This document shows positions 24,725 through 34,026 of a DNA stretch of 64,000 bases, one piece after another. How positions within the stretch are numbered: the stretch's first letter is position 1; every line of letters begins with the position of its first letter. The notes under the pieces were generated by a model, which worked only from the letters and a program-made list of their open reading frames with translations, did not search any database and was not told the origin of the DNA. This stretch comes from Hymenobacter jeongseonensis (lineage in GTDB: Bacteria; Bacteroidota; Bacteroidia; Cytophagales; Hymenobacteraceae): contig NZ_JADQDQ010000011.1 of NCBI RefSeq assembly GCF_015694725.1, positions 47,221 through 111,220 on the forward strand, read 5' to 3'. A program made the translations under genes and the position numbers.

Positions 24725-25592
24725 ACCGCTCCTGGTATTTTTTGCGGAACCAGTACCCCACGTTGTTGAGCCCGAGGGTGAGCACGAACAGCGTGATACC
24801 GGCCGCGAAAATGGTGTTGTATTCCAGCGTACCGTAGGCCACGTCGCCGGAACTCACTTGCACGATGTAGGTGGTAATGGTTTCGATGGGCACCAGCGGG
24901 TTGGCCGTGAGCCGGGGTTCCTGGCCGGCGGCAATGGCCACAATCATGGTTTCGCCCACGGCCCGCGAAATGGCCAGCACCACCGACACCGTAACGCCCG
25001 ACGAAGCCGCCGGCACCACCACCCGAAAGGCCGTTTGCAAGCGCGTGGCGCCCATGGCATAAGAGGCTTCCCGCAGGCTGCGGGGCACGGCCCCCAGCGC
25101 ATCTTCGCTGAGCGAGGACACCAGCGGCAGTATCATGATGCCCATCACCAAGCCCGCCGACAAGGCGTTGAACCCGGCCAGGCCTGGCACCAGCCGCTGC
25201 AAAAACGGCGTCACCTGGGTCAGGGCAAAGAAGCCGTACACCACCGTGGGCACCGCCGCCAGCACCTCCAGCAAGGGCTTTAGGGTATTGCGCAGGGCCG
25301 GCGCCACGTACTCGTTCAGGTACACCGCAATGGTGAGGCCTAGGGGCAGCGCCACGGCCACGGCCACCGCGGTGGTGAGCAGCGTGCCCGCCACCAGCGG
25401 CAAAATGCCAAAGTGCTTGTCGGCAAAGAGCGGCGTCCACTGCGTGTCGGTCAGGAAGGCGCTCAGAGGCACTTGCTGGAAAAAATGCACCGCCTCCACT
25501 ACCAAAATCCACAGGATGCCCGCCGTGGTCAGCACGCCGACGCCCGCGCTCATGGCCAGCAGGGCTTCAATCAGGCGTTCGTTGGTTTTCAT
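24717..25592 (-). CDS. pstC: Phosphate ABC transporter permease PstC
   Basis: 291 residues, six helices, EAA-loop 'REASYAMGATRLQTAFRVVVPAASSGVTVSVVLAISRAVGETMIVAIAAG'. The N-terminal helix and periplasmic loop (FADKHFGILPLVAGTLL) are typical of PstC. It lies 21 bases after pstS and overlaps pstA. Confidence 0.96.
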   Translation of the reverse strand: MKTNERLIEALLAMSAGVGVLTTAGILWILVVEAVHFFQQVPLSAFLTDTQWTPLFADKHFGILPLVAGTLLTTAVAVAVALPLGLTIAVYLNEYVAPALRNTLKPLLEVLAAVPTVVYGFFALTQVTPFLQRLVPGLAGFNALSAGLVMGIMILPLVSSLSEDALGAVPRSLREASYAMGATRLQTAFRVVVPAASSGVTVSVVLAISRAVGETMIVAIAAGQEPRLTANPLVPIETITTYIVQVSSGDVAYGTLEYNTIFAAGITLFVLTLGLNNVGYWFRKKYQERYE

Positions 25593-25613
25593 GGCACGGA
25601 CGGCAGCACCAGC

Positions 25614-26573
25614 TTAGGGGTGAGATTGGCTGACGAAGGCGGCAAACTTGGCCTGCTCGCGGCGGTATTCTTCGGCGGGCATGGGGATGTAGCCCACTTC
25701 GCGGGCCAGCCGCGGGGCCTGCTCCAGGTAGAAGTGGACGAAGGCCTGCACCGCCGGGCGGCGGCCGGCCGGGCGGCTCACGTACACCAGCAACGGGCGC
25801 GATAGGGGCGCGTAGCTGTTGTTTTTCACCGTCTCGATGGACGGCGCCACCGGCCCGGCGCCGTTTTCGGGTTTTTCGTCGTCGATGGGCACGAGTTTGA
25901 GCTTGGCCCGGTTGGCTTCGTAGTAGGCGTACCCAAAGAAGCCCAGCGCGAGGCGGTCCGTCGAAATGCCTTGCACCAGCACATTGTCGTCCTCGCTGGC
26001 CGTGTAGTCGCCCCGGCTGGCGTGGGCGGTGCCCACAATGGCCTGAGTGAAATAGTCGTAGGTACCCGACGCCGTACCCGCCCCAAAAAGGTGGATTTCG
26101 GCGTCGGGCCACTCCGGCCGCAGGTGTTTCCAGCGCGTGACGCGGTGCTGCGCGGCTGGCTCCCACAAACGCTTCAGCTCCTGCACCGTCAGGCTCTGCA
26201 CCCAAGTATTGGCCGGGTGCACCACCACCGCCAGCCCGTCGTAGCCCACCCGGATGTCGGTGTAGCGCACGCCCCGCTGCGCGCAGTCCCGCTGCTCGCT
26301 TTCCTTAATGGGCCGGGAGGCATCGGCCACGTCAATCTCCTGCCGGCAAAACTTGCGAAAGCCCCCGCCCGTGCCAGACACGCCCACCGTAATGCGCGCT
26401 TCGGGATGAGCCCGCGCGTACTCTTCCACCACAGCTTCGGTGATGGGAAACACCGTGCTGGAGCCGTCGATGTGAATCTTCGTTTCCGGTGCCGCATCCA
26501 CACAGCCGGTCAGTGCCAGCGCCAGCAGGAGCAGCAGTGGAAGGCCCCGGGCTGGAAGCGTGTGCACCGACAT
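25614..26573 (-). CDS. pstS: Phosphate-binding lipoprotein PstS
   Basis: 319 residues from the ATG at 26573, giving a lipoprotein signal peptide with lipobox LTGC. The PstS phosphate-binding signatures 'IHIDGSSTVFPITEAVVEEYARAHP', 'VSGTGGGFRKFCRQEIDVADASRPI' and 'SGTYDYFTQAIVG' are present. It captures phosphate in the periplasm for PstCAB. First gene of the operon, divergent from a pyruvate kinase gene. Confidence 0.95.
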   Translation of the reverse strand: MSVHTLPARGLPLLLLLALALTGCVDAAPETKIHIDGSSTVFPITEAVVEEYARAHPEARITVGVSGTGGGFRKFCRQEIDVADASRPIKESEQRDCAQRGVRYTDIRVGYDGLAVVVHPANTWVQSLTVQELKRLWEPAAQHRVTRWKHLRPEWPDAEIHLFGAGTASGTYDYFTQAIVGTAHASRGDYTASEDDNVLVQGISTDRLALGFFGYAYYEANRAKLKLVPIDDEKPENGAGPVAPSIETVKNNSYAPLSRPLLVYVSRPAGRRPAVQAFVHFYLEQAPRLAREVGYIPMPAEEYRREQAKFAAFVSQSHP

Positions 26574-26609
26574 AATGCTAGGGAGCCAAGGAAATAATTG
26601 GCTCAAATA

Positions 26610-26638
26610 ATTATTGTTAATTTACAACTTATTATTGT
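26610..26638 (-). promoter_or_regulatory. Direct repeat in the pstS promoter region, possible Pho-type box
   Basis: ATTATTGT occurs at 26610-26617 and again at 26631-26638, 21 bases apart, in the AT-rich divergent region upstream of pstS. Spacing of about two helical turns recalls PhoB direct repeats, but the sequence does not match the enterobacterial box. Low confidence. Confidence 0.25.
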
Positions 26639-26710
26639 CATGATACATTAAGTTTATATTACCAATGGAGTCTTCGGTCAGGACGAAGGCTGCCGCATCT
26701 GCTTCGCGCC

Positions 26711-28585
26711 ATGCCTGAGCTTATCTCGCTTCCTTCGGTTGACACGGAATACGCCGCGCTTTTGGTTCAGCTTGCGGCCTTGCGCCATGATATGGTGCGG
26801 GCCGCCGCCCAGGCGATGAACCGGCTGGAAGCGGTACATCCCAATTTTTGGCTTAGCGCCCACAACCTGGTGCACTACCTGGCCCTGCGCCAGCACGACC
26901 TGCGCCCGCTGCAGCAGCAATTGGCCACGGTGGGCCTGTCTTCGCTGGGGCGCGCCGAGGGCCACGCGCTGGCCACGGTCGATGCCGTCCTGGCAGCCTT
27001 GCTCGAACTGGCGCCTCCCACCGACCCCGTGGGCCTGCTCCCGCCCTACCCCGCCCCGGACTTTCGCAGCGGCCCCCGGCTGCTGGCGGAGCACAGCGAT
27101 GCGTTGCTGGGCCCGCCGCGGCCGGCGCGCGATGTACGCATCATGGTGACAATGCCCTCCCAGGCAGCCACCGACTACCCGCTGGTGCGGGAACTGCTGC
27201 GGCAAGGCATGGACTGCATGCGCATCAACTGCGCTCACGACGAGCCCACCGCCTGGCGGCGCATGATTCAGCACCTACGCCGCGCCGAGCAGGAGTTGGG
27301 CCTCTCCTGCCGGGTGAGCATGGATTTGGCCGGCCCCAAGCTGCGCACCACGGGCCTGCCCCCCGGCCCGGCTGTGCTGCAATTGCAGCCCGAACGCGAC
27401 GCCTACGGCCGGGTCCTGGCTCCGGCTCGGCTCTGGCTCACGGCACGGGAGCAACCCCAAGACGCCCCAACTGCCGCCACGGCTACGCTGGAATTCCCCG
27501 CGGCGTGGCTGCGGAAGCTGCACCCCGGCGACGTGGTTTCCTTCGTTGATGCGCGCGGGGCGCGGCGGGTGCTGCTTATGCAGGGTGCTAGTGAGCGAGG
27601 CGGCTGGGCTTATCTGTTCAAAACGGCCTATATCACCCCGCACACCCGGTTCAAAGGGCCCACCTCAACGGCAACGGTTCACCAGGTACCGTGTCCGGAA
27701 TCCTACCTGCTGCTGCGCCCCGGCGATGCGCTTTGGCTGACCACGCCGCCGGTGCCACCCGCCAGCGCCAGCGGCGGAACGGCGGGCAGCACTGCGCCGG
27801 CTCTGATTGGCTGCACCTTGCCGGAGGTTTTCGACCACGTGAAGCCGGGCGAACGGATTTGGTTTGATGACGGGAAAATTGGCGGAATAGTGGAGCGGGT
27901 GGAACCGGGCGCGGTGCACGTGCGCATCACCCAGGCCCGCGAGCTGGGCGAAAAGCTACGCAACGACAAAGGCATCAACCTGCCCGACAGCCAGCTGCCC
28001 CTGGGGGCCCTGACTGCAGAAGACCGGGAGCACCTGGCTTTTGTGGTGCAGCACGCCGATATGGTAGCCCTCTCCTTTGTGAGCAGCCCCGACGATGTGA
28101 GCCAGCTGCAAGACCACATGGTTCAGCTGGGGGGCCGCGTGCTGCCCATTCTGCTCAAGATTGAAACCCGCCGGGGGTTCGACCAATTGCCCGCCCTGCT
28201 GCTGCGCGCCATGCAAGCCAGCAGCTGCGGCGTGATGATTGCCCGCGGCGACCTGGCTGTGGAGTGCGGCTTTGAGCGGCTGGCCGAGGTGCAGGAGGAA
28301 ATTCTGTGGCTGTGCGAGGCGGCCCACGTGCCAGTTATCTGGGCCACGCAGGTGCTGGAAAGCCTGGCCCGCGGCGGCATGCCTTCCCGCGCCGAAATCA
28401 CGGACGCCGCCATGGGCGACCGCGCCGAGTGCGTGATGCTGAACAAGGGGCCGCGAGTGGTGGAAGCCGTCCGAATCCTTGATGATATTCTGCAGCGCAT
28501 GGCCGACCATCAGCACAAGAAAAGTGCCCTGCTGCGCAGCCTGCATGTGGCGCACGCCCTGCCCGAGCTCAACGGCGAGCCGTGA
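26711..28585 (+). CDS. Pyruvate kinase-family protein of the non-canonical type
   Basis: 624 residues. The first about 125 are a helical extension unlike pyruvate kinase. The TIM-barrel then follows with an inserted B domain. Catalytic parts are kept: Arg and Asn in GMDCMRINCAHD, LLKIETRRG (Lys and Glu), MIARGDLAVECG (Asp) and IWATQVLESL (Thr). The usual RMNFSHG and LDTKGP segments read RINCAHD and MDLAGP, altering the potassium-site Ser and Thr, and MLSGETA reads MLNKGP. The C-terminal regulatory domain is absent. It could make pyruvate and ATP from phosphoenolpyruvate, or use a related substrate. Confidence 0.8.
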   Translation: MPELISLPSVDTEYAALLVQLAALRHDMVRAAAQAMNRLEAVHPNFWLSAHNLVHYLALRQHDLRPLQQQLATVGLSSLGRAEGHALATVDAVLAALLELAPPTDPVGLLPPYPAPDFRSGPRLLAEHSDALLGPPRPARDVRIMVTMPSQAATDYPLVRELLRQGMDCMRINCAHDEPTAWRRMIQHLRRAEQELGLSCRVSMDLAGPKLRTTGLPPGPAVLQLQPERDAYGRVLAPARLWLTAREQPQDAPTAATATLEFPAAWLRKLHPGDVVSFVDARGARRVLLMQGASERGGWAYLFKTAYITPHTRFKGPTSTATVHQVPCPESYLLLRPGDALWLTTPPVPPASASGGTAGSTAPALIGCTLPEVFDHVKPGERIWFDDGKIGGIVERVEPGAVHVRITQARELGEKLRNDKGINLPDSQLPLGALTAEDREHLAFVVQHADMVALSFVSSPDDVSQLQDHMVQLGGRVLPILLKIETRRGFDQLPALLLRAMQASSCGVMIARGDLAVECGFERLAEVQEEILWLCEAAHVPVIWATQVLESLARGGMPSRAEITDAAMGDRAECVMLNKGPRVVEAVRILDDILQRMADHQHKKSALLRSLHVAHALPELNGEP

Positions 28586-28596
28586 CCTACCGGCAA

Positions 28597-29130
28597 TCAG
28601 GCGGTGGTGGCCGGCAGGCCCACTTTGGCGCTGCGGCGCTCCAGCAGCACGATGTCGCGCCAGACGCCGTGCAACTGGCCAATTCGTTCGCAGCGCCCCA
28701 CTTCGCGAAACCCCGCGCCGGCGTAAATGCTCAGGCTGGTGGTGTTTTCGGGAAAGATGCTCGCCAGCAGGGTCCAGACCCCATACGCTTCGGATTCGGC
28801 GACCAGGGCATCCAGCAGCTGCCGGGCCACGCCGCGCCCCCGGGCGGCCCCGGCCACGTACAAGCTCACTTCGGCCACACCGGCGTACACCCCGCGGGCA
28901 GAGCGGGGCGTGAGGGCGGCCCAACCCAATACCGGCCCCGGACCGGGGTGGTCGGCGGCCACCGCCACCAGCCGGCTGTGGGCCAGGTGGCCCCAGTCCC
29001 ACTCTTCCCACGCGGGCGCTTCGGTTTGGAAGGTGGAGTTACCACTGTCAAATCGTTCGCCGTAGATGGCCCGCATCTGCGGCCAGTGGGCGGGCGTGAG
29101 TGCCAGCAGCTTTATTGAGGGGATATCCAA
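28597..29130 (-). CDS. GNAT N-acetyltransferase, phosphinothricin acetyltransferase-like
   Basis: 177 residues. 'MRAIYGERFDSGNSTFQTEAPAWEEWD', 'EVSLYVAGAARGRGVARQLLDALV' (acetyl-CoA pyrophosphate loop, GRGVA) and 'NTTSLSIYAGAGFREVGRCERIGQLHGVWRDIVLLERRS' are hallmarks of the PAT/Bar-like GNAT group, which acetylate small amines such as methionine derivatives. The only start that keeps the N-terminal strand is a TTG at 29130. It converges on the pyruvate kinase gene with 11 bases between. Confidence 0.88.
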   Translation of the reverse strand: MDIPSIKLLALTPAHWPQMRAIYGERFDSGNSTFQTEAPAWEEWDWGHLAHSRLVAVAADHPGPGPVLGWAALTPRSARGVYAGVAEVSLYVAGAARGRGVARQLLDALVAESEAYGVWTLLASIFPENTTSLSIYAGAGFREVGRCERIGQLHGVWRDIVLLERRSAKVGLPATTA

Positions 29131-29499
29131 GGGGGTGAGGAAAGGGTTTATTGGCCGCTTCCGAACCTGAAAACCCCAAGGGAAATCAATACCGAATGGA
29201 TATACTGCCAGAAGATTGTTTCACCTGCAAAATTCTGATTATGCAGCGGTTGTCTTACCCGCTCGATGTTGCTTAATTATTAATTTATGCGCTTTCGATT
29301 TCGGCAATGGTAATGGTTCGGTAATAGCTTTGTCCCGCTCGAAACGGACCGCTGCTCCCGCAACCCGGTAGCGGCGTGGCGAGGGCAAATCTTCGCGCCA
29401 CTGCTTACTATTGCCCCTGCGCGGCCCGGCAAGCATGCGTCTTTTACATTCGCCCGGCCCTGGCCTCGCGTATGAGGGCAACCACTCCGTGCCGCCAAC
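29131..29499. other. Divergent intergenic region, no gene seen
   Basis: About 370 bases between the GNAT gene and the AraC-family gene. No reading frame longer than a few codons with a plausible start was found. The middle (29200-29285) is AT-rich and should carry promoters. Confidence 0.45.
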
Positions 29500-30348
29500 A
29501 TGAAACTGGAATTTGAACCTATTCAGCCCACACCGGGCAGCTCCTTCACCCTGCGCTACTACACCCAGGCGCGGGACCGGGACATTAGCTGGCACTACCA
29601 CCCGGAGTACGAGCTGGTGTACATTCCCACGGGCAGCGGGCGGCGGCACATCGGGCAGCACGTGTCGCGCTACGTGGGCGGTGAGTTGGTTTTTATGGGA
29701 CCCAACCTGCCCCACCTGAGTTTCAGCTACGAAAAAGACGGCTCGTTTGAGCAGGTTGTGCTGCAACTGCGGGAGGATTTTATGGGCGAGCATTTCCTGC
29801 AAAAGCCGGAGCTGGCGGCGGTGCAGCACCTGTTCCAGCGCTCGCGGCAGGGGCTGGCGTTTGGGCCGGGCACCCGCGCCGCCGTGGGCCCCGCGCTGCG
29901 GGCCATGCTGGCCCAGCCCGCGCCCACGCGCCTGCTCACGCTGCTCCAGTTGCTCTACCAGCTGGCCGAGGCGCCCGACGCCACCGAGCTGCACGCCGAC
30001 ATGGGCCTTTCGGCGCTGCAAGTGCGGGAGCAGCAGCGCCTCAAGCAGGTGTACGAGCACATTGAGCAGCACTACGCCGAACCCGTGACGGTGCAGGAAA
30101 TGGCCGACCTCACCTTCCTGACCGTGCCAGCCTTTTGCCGCTACATCAAAAAAATGACCGGCCAAACGCTCACCGCGCTGTTGCAGGAATACCGCATCAG
30201 CCAAGCCAGCCTGCTGCTGCTGCAGGGCCGGCCCGTGGCCGAAGCCAGCTTCGCCACGGGCTTTAACAACCTCTCCCATTTCAATCGCACGTTTCGCAAG
30301 TTCACCGGCCAGCGGCCGTCGGAGTACCGGCGGCAGGCGGCCGCTTAG
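29500..30348 (+). CDS. AraC-family transcriptional regulator with N-terminal cupin
   Basis: 282 residues. The N-terminal sensor cupin has 'ISWHYHPEYELVYIPTGSGRRHIGQHVSRYVGGELVFMGPNLPHLSF'. The C-terminal double helix-turn-helix spans about 185-280, with 'PVTVQEMADLTFLTVPAFCRYIKKMTGQTLTALLQEYRISQASLLL' and 'FNNLSHFNRTFRKFTGQRPSEYRR'. Such regulators usually sense sugars or their oligomers. The closest metabolic gene on the same strand is the GH97 glucosidase 460 bases downstream, a possible target. Confidence 0.92.
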   Translation: MKLEFEPIQPTPGSSFTLRYYTQARDRDISWHYHPEYELVYIPTGSGRRHIGQHVSRYVGGELVFMGPNLPHLSFSYEKDGSFEQVVLQLREDFMGEHFLQKPELAAVQHLFQRSRQGLAFGPGTRAAVGPALRAMLAQPAPTRLLTLLQLLYQLAEAPDATELHADMGLSALQVREQQRLKQVYEHIEQHYAEPVTVQEMADLTFLTVPAFCRYIKKMTGQTLTALLQEYRISQASLLLLQGRPVAEASFATGFNNLSHFNRTFRKFTGQRPSEYRRQAAA

Positions 30349-30379
30349 GCCACCCGGAGCGACTGGCCCAGGACTACAA

Positions 30380-30407
30380 AAAAGCCTGGTGTCAGGACCA
30401 GGCTTTT
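30380..30407 (+). terminator. Rho-independent terminator after the AraC-family gene
   Basis: Arms AAAAGCCTGGT (30380-30390) and ACCAGGCTTTT (30397-30407) around GTCAGG, ending in a T-run. It lies 31 bases after the stop codon. Confidence 0.8.
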
Positions 30408-30514
30408 GTATGAAAATGAATGTGAGGGATTCGGCGCAGCAGGTACACTTTCAGGTACCGAAAACTGCGTTCGGCGTTTTCGGCAGTAAGCTGCCAGACA
30501 TAGGGAATATGCAT
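30392..30514 (-). CDS. Possible 40-residue small protein
   Basis: ATG at 30514, reading MHIPYVWQLTAENAERSFRY and so on, rich in basic and aromatic residues, with its stop codon inside the terminator hairpin. A CTATTTG sequence just upstream might be part of a promoter. There is no family recognition, and chance is a real explanation. Confidence 0.2.
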   Translation of the reverse strand: MHIPYVWQLTAENAERSFRYLKVYLLRRIPHIHFHTKAWS

Positions 30515-30807
30515 ATCAAATAGTGGTTAACGTGAATTCGGGCAGCCCACTTGGGCCTTCCACTGCGCTACCCGGAAATAAGAAAGTGGCTGCGGCGCGG
30601 GTGGGAGGGCGAGGGGCGCAGCGGGCAGGGCACAACAGACGCCTGCTAATGAACAACAAAGGTAGTGCCGCCCTAAAGGGCCTACTACCACTCCATTGAC
30701 CACTACTGGCACTGCATTGGCCTGCTACTACCGGCACGGAACGGGCTTTATGCAACAATGCAGTTCTTTGCAGGCAATACACTTCACTCACACACTCACT
30801 CCCATAC
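30515..30807. other. Region upstream of the GH97 gene, no gene seen
   Basis: About 290 bases with only shadow frames. It presumably holds the glucosidase promoter; no clear TAnnTTTG element was found. Confidence 0.4.
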
Positions 30808-32961
30808 ATGCGTTGCCACCCCTTTTTAACCAGCTGTTTTTCCTTAAAGGCTGCCAGCCAAGCGCTGGTCATGCTCTGCTGTTGCTTCCTATGGCAGGTG
30901 GCAGCGGCCGAAGAAATCAAGTCGCCCAACGGCAAGCTGACGCTGGCCTTCGTGCTGCAAAACGACGGCGTGCCCACGTACCGCCTCACCTACAAAGGCC
31001 GCGAGGTCATCAAAACCAGCAAGCTGGGCCTGGAGCTGAAAAACGCCGCCGCCCTCACCAGCGGCTTTGCCGTGGCCGAGAGCAAGCAGCGCACGTTTGA
31101 CGAAAGCTGGACGCCGGTGTGGGGCGAGGTGAAAACCATCCGCAACCACTACAACGAGCTGGCCGTGACGCTCACCCAGGCCAGCACCAGCCGGACCATC
31201 CGGGTGCGATTCCGGGTGTTCGACGACGGGCTGGGCTTCCGCTACGAGTTTCCGCGCCAGCCCAAGCTCGACTACTTCACCATTAAGGAGGAGCGCACGC
31301 AGTTTGCCCTGGCCGGCGACCACAAGGCCTTCTGGCTGCCCGGCGACTACGACACCCAGGAGTACAGCACCGTCACGTCGAAGCTCTCGGAAGTGCGCGG
31401 CCAGATGAAAGCCGCCGTGACGGGCAACGCCTCGCAAACCACCTTCTCGCCCACCGGCGTGCAAACGCCGCTCATGCTCAAAAGCCAGGACGGGCTCTAC
31501 ATCAACATCCACGAAGCGGCGCTGATTGACTACTCTTGCATGCACCTGGAGCTCGACGACAAGAACTTCGTGCTGGAATCGCACCTCACGCCCGACGCCG
31601 TGGGCGACAAGGGCCTGATTCAGACGCCGGCCCAGTCGCCCTGGCGCACAGTAATTGTGAGCGACCGGGCCGGCGACATTCTGGAATCGAAGCTGGTGCT
31701 GAACCTCAACGAGCCCACTAAATTCAAGGACACCAGCTGGATTAAGCCAGTGAAGTACGTGGGCGTGTGGTGGGAGATGATTACGGGCAAAAGCACGTGG
31801 TCGTACACCAACATGGACAACATCAAGCTCGATTCCGTTGACTACAAGACGGTGAAGCCCAACGGCACGCACGGCGCCAACACGGCCCACGTGAAGGAGT
31901 ACATCGACTTCGCCGCCCTGCACGGCTTCGACGCCGTGCTGGTGGAAGGCTGGAACACCGGCTGGGAAGACTGGTTTGGCAAGCACAAGGACTACGTGTT
32001 CGATTTCGTGACGCCCTACCCCGATTTCAACGTGCCGGAATTGCAGCAGTACGCCGCCAGCAAGAACGTGAAGATGATGATGCACCACGAGACCAGTGGC
32101 TCGGTGCGCAACTACGAGCGGCACCTGGATTCGGCTTTCCAGTTCATGAACAAGTACGGCTACAACGCCGTGAAAACCGGCTACGTGGGCGACATCGTGC
32201 CGCTCGGCCACCATCACTACGACCAGTGGGTGAACAACCACTACCAGTACGTGCTGGAAAAAGCGGCTGAGCACAAAATCATGGTGAACGGCCACGAGGC
32301 CGTGCGCCCCACCGGCCTGGCCCGCACCTATCCCAACCTCATCGGCAACGAGGCTGCCCGCGGCACGGAGTACGAATCTTTCGGCGGCAACAACGCCGAC
32401 CACACCACCATTCTGCCCTTCACCCGCCTCATTGGCGGGCCGATGGACTACACGCCCGGCATTTTCCAGACCAAGGTCAGTGCCCTCAACCCCAGCAATA
32501 CGTCTTTCGTGCACAGCACGCTGGCCCGCCAGCTGGCGCTGTACGTAACCATGTATTCGCCGCTGCAAATGGCCGCCGACCTGCCCGAACACTACAACCA
32601 GCACCTCGACGCCTTCCAGTTCATCAAGGACGTGGCCGTGGACTGGGACGCCACCCGCGTGCTGGAAGCCGAACCCGGCGACTACATCACCATTGCCCGC
32701 AAGGCCAAGGGCAAGAGCAGCTGGTTCATCGGCAGCACGTGTGATGAAAACGGCCGCACGTCCAACATCAAGCTCGACTTCCTCGACCCCGGCAAAAAGT
32801 ACGTGGCCACCATCTACGCCGATGCCAAGGACGCGCACTACGAGAAAAACCCGCAGGCCTACGCCATCCGCAAAGTCAACGTGACCCGCAAGTCCAAGCT
32901 GGCACAATACTGCGCGCCCGGCGGCGGCTACGCCATCAGCGTGACGGAGGCCGCGCGCTAA
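30808..32961 (+). CDS. GH97 alpha-glucosidase, inverting type (SusB-like)
   Basis: 717 residues with an N-terminal signal sequence ending near WQVAAAEE. The GH97 N-terminal beta-sandwich (LGLELKN...FDDGLGFRYEFP) leads into the barrel. The barrel has VGVWWEMITGKSTWSY, KMMMHHETSGSVRNYERHL, IMVNGHEAVRPTGLARTYPNL and GNEAARGTEYESFGG, whose glutamates correspond to the catalytic-base and acid residues of inverting SusB; the retaining branch has an aspartate nucleophile instead. It should release glucose from alpha-glucans in the periplasm. No susC/susD pair is adjacent. Confidence 0.93.
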   Translation: MRCHPFLTSCFSLKAASQALVMLCCCFLWQVAAAEEIKSPNGKLTLAFVLQNDGVPTYRLTYKGREVIKTSKLGLELKNAAALTSGFAVAESKQRTFDESWTPVWGEVKTIRNHYNELAVTLTQASTSRTIRVRFRVFDDGLGFRYEFPRQPKLDYFTIKEERTQFALAGDHKAFWLPGDYDTQEYSTVTSKLSEVRGQMKAAVTGNASQTTFSPTGVQTPLMLKSQDGLYINIHEAALIDYSCMHLELDDKNFVLESHLTPDAVGDKGLIQTPAQSPWRTVIVSDRAGDILESKLVLNLNEPTKFKDTSWIKPVKYVGVWWEMITGKSTWSYTNMDNIKLDSVDYKTVKPNGTHGANTAHVKEYIDFAALHGFDAVLVEGWNTGWEDWFGKHKDYVFDFVTPYPDFNVPELQQYAASKNVKMMMHHETSGSVRNYERHLDSAFQFMNKYGYNAVKTGYVGDIVPLGHHHYDQWVNNHYQYVLEKAAEHKIMVNGHEAVRPTGLARTYPNLIGNEAARGTEYESFGGNNADHTTILPFTRLIGGPMDYTPGIFQTKVSALNPSNTSFVHSTLARQLALYVTMYSPLQMAADLPEHYNQHLDAFQFIKDVAVDWDATRVLEAEPGDYITIARKAKGKSSWFIGSTCDENGRTSNIKLDFLDPGKKYVATIYADAKDAHYEKNPQAYAIRKVNVTRKSKLAQYCAPGGGYAISVTEAAR

Positions 32962-33024
32962 AGGCGGCGCGCGCGGCCCATACGGGCTGCCCGCTACTTA
33001 TCAGGTGCCGGCTGAACAACGGTT

Positions 33025-33068
33025 AAAACAAAGAACCCCAGGTGTGCCTACCTGGGGTTCTTTGTTTT
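33025..33068. terminator. Bidirectional terminator between GH97 and sigma factor genes
   Basis: Perfect 19-bp stem, arms 33025-33043 and 33050-33068 with a six-base loop. A-run and T-run flanks make it work in both directions for the two convergent genes. Confidence 0.85.
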
Positions 33069-33139
33069 CGAATGAACGGTATTAAGTCGGTACTCAACCG
33101 CGTTGTTTAACTCACAAAGCAGGCATTAGCCAGCGGGGG

Positions 33140-33703
33140 TTATCTGGCCGACCGGGCCAGTGCCGCCAACGCCACCAGGGCGGCCCGCGCCCGGGTTTTC
33201 ACGGTGGCCAGCGGAATTCCCAGTTCCTCGGCCGTTTCCACCTGGGTGCAGCCGCCGAAATACAGCAGGTCGATGACTTCGCGCTGCCGGGGCTTCAGGC
33301 CCTGCGTCAGTTCCCGAATGCCGATGTGTTCCGGGTGGAAGGTGGTGGGGGCAGGCGCCCGTTGCACGCTGCTGCTCTCCAGCGACTGGTTGTCGTTGTG
33401 AAACCGGTGCCGGGGGCTGCGCATCACGTCGATGGCGTGGTTGCAGCACACCCGCACCATCCAAGTAAACAGGCGGCCGCGGGCGGGGTCATAACCGCCA
33501 ATGCCCAACCAGATTTTGAGGAGCCCTTCCTGCAGCAGGTCTTGTGCCAATGCCTCTTTGTGCACCAGCCGCATAATCACCGCTTGCAAATTGCGCCCGT
33601 ATCGTTCCTGCAGCCGCCGCAGGGCTTGCTCGTCGCGAGCAAGCAACCGCTGGACCAGCTCAGTCTCGTCCATTGCCGTGGGCAATGCCGGTATGGAACT
33701 CAT
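33140..33703 (-). CDS. ECF-type RNA polymerase sigma factor
   Basis: 187 residues. Region 2 is 'DEQALRRLQERYGRNLQAVIMRLVHKEALAQDLLQEGLLKIWLGIGGYDPARGRLFTWMVRVCCNHAIDVMRS', region 4 'LKPRQREVIDLLYFGGCTQVETAEELGIPLATVKTRARAAL'. It directs RNA polymerase to an alternative promoter set. No anti-sigma gene follows: the frame ends at the terminator region. Single-gene ECF factors are less common than sigma/anti-sigma pairs. Confidence 0.93.
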   Translation of the reverse strand: MSSIPALPTAMDETELVQRLLARDEQALRRLQERYGRNLQAVIMRLVHKEALAQDLLQEGLLKIWLGIGGYDPARGRLFTWMVRVCCNHAIDVMRSPRHRFHNDNQSLESSSVQRAPAPTTFHPEHIGIRELTQGLKPRQREVIDLLYFGGCTQVETAEELGIPLATVKTRARAALVALAALARSAR

Positions 33704-34026
33704 AGTGGCGAAAGGTTAGGAGCAAGCCACTAGCAAAGCGGCACAGAGCTTAATTGGACGGAATCGGCTATACGAACAACCCGAAAGCGAGTTGAAGCCC
33801 TACACGAAAATAAAGTAATTATCCAAAACAGAAGTATCCAATACTCCCACCGGCACTCTTCCTTCGGTGCGGCCACACAAGGCTGGCCAGGTCAGTGGTT
33901 TCTTTCGCCCCGCCGCCCCCGATTCCGCATTTCTTGCGCAGCATTTGCTTCTTTTGTAACTAGTAGCCACCGTTACGGCCTGCTTTGCACTTTTTTGCGC
34001 AGCAAGTATCCTTTATCCCGCTTTCT
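33704..34026. other. Divergent intergenic region, no gene seen
   Basis: About 320 bases between the ECF sigma gene and the GAF gene. No coding frame or strong hairpin was recognised. Confidence 0.4.

Noticed and set aside
30889..32907. 672-codon minus-strand frame opposite the GH97 gene
   Set aside because: Antisense shadow of a strongly conserved enzyme; rich in Val/His/Gly with no domain.
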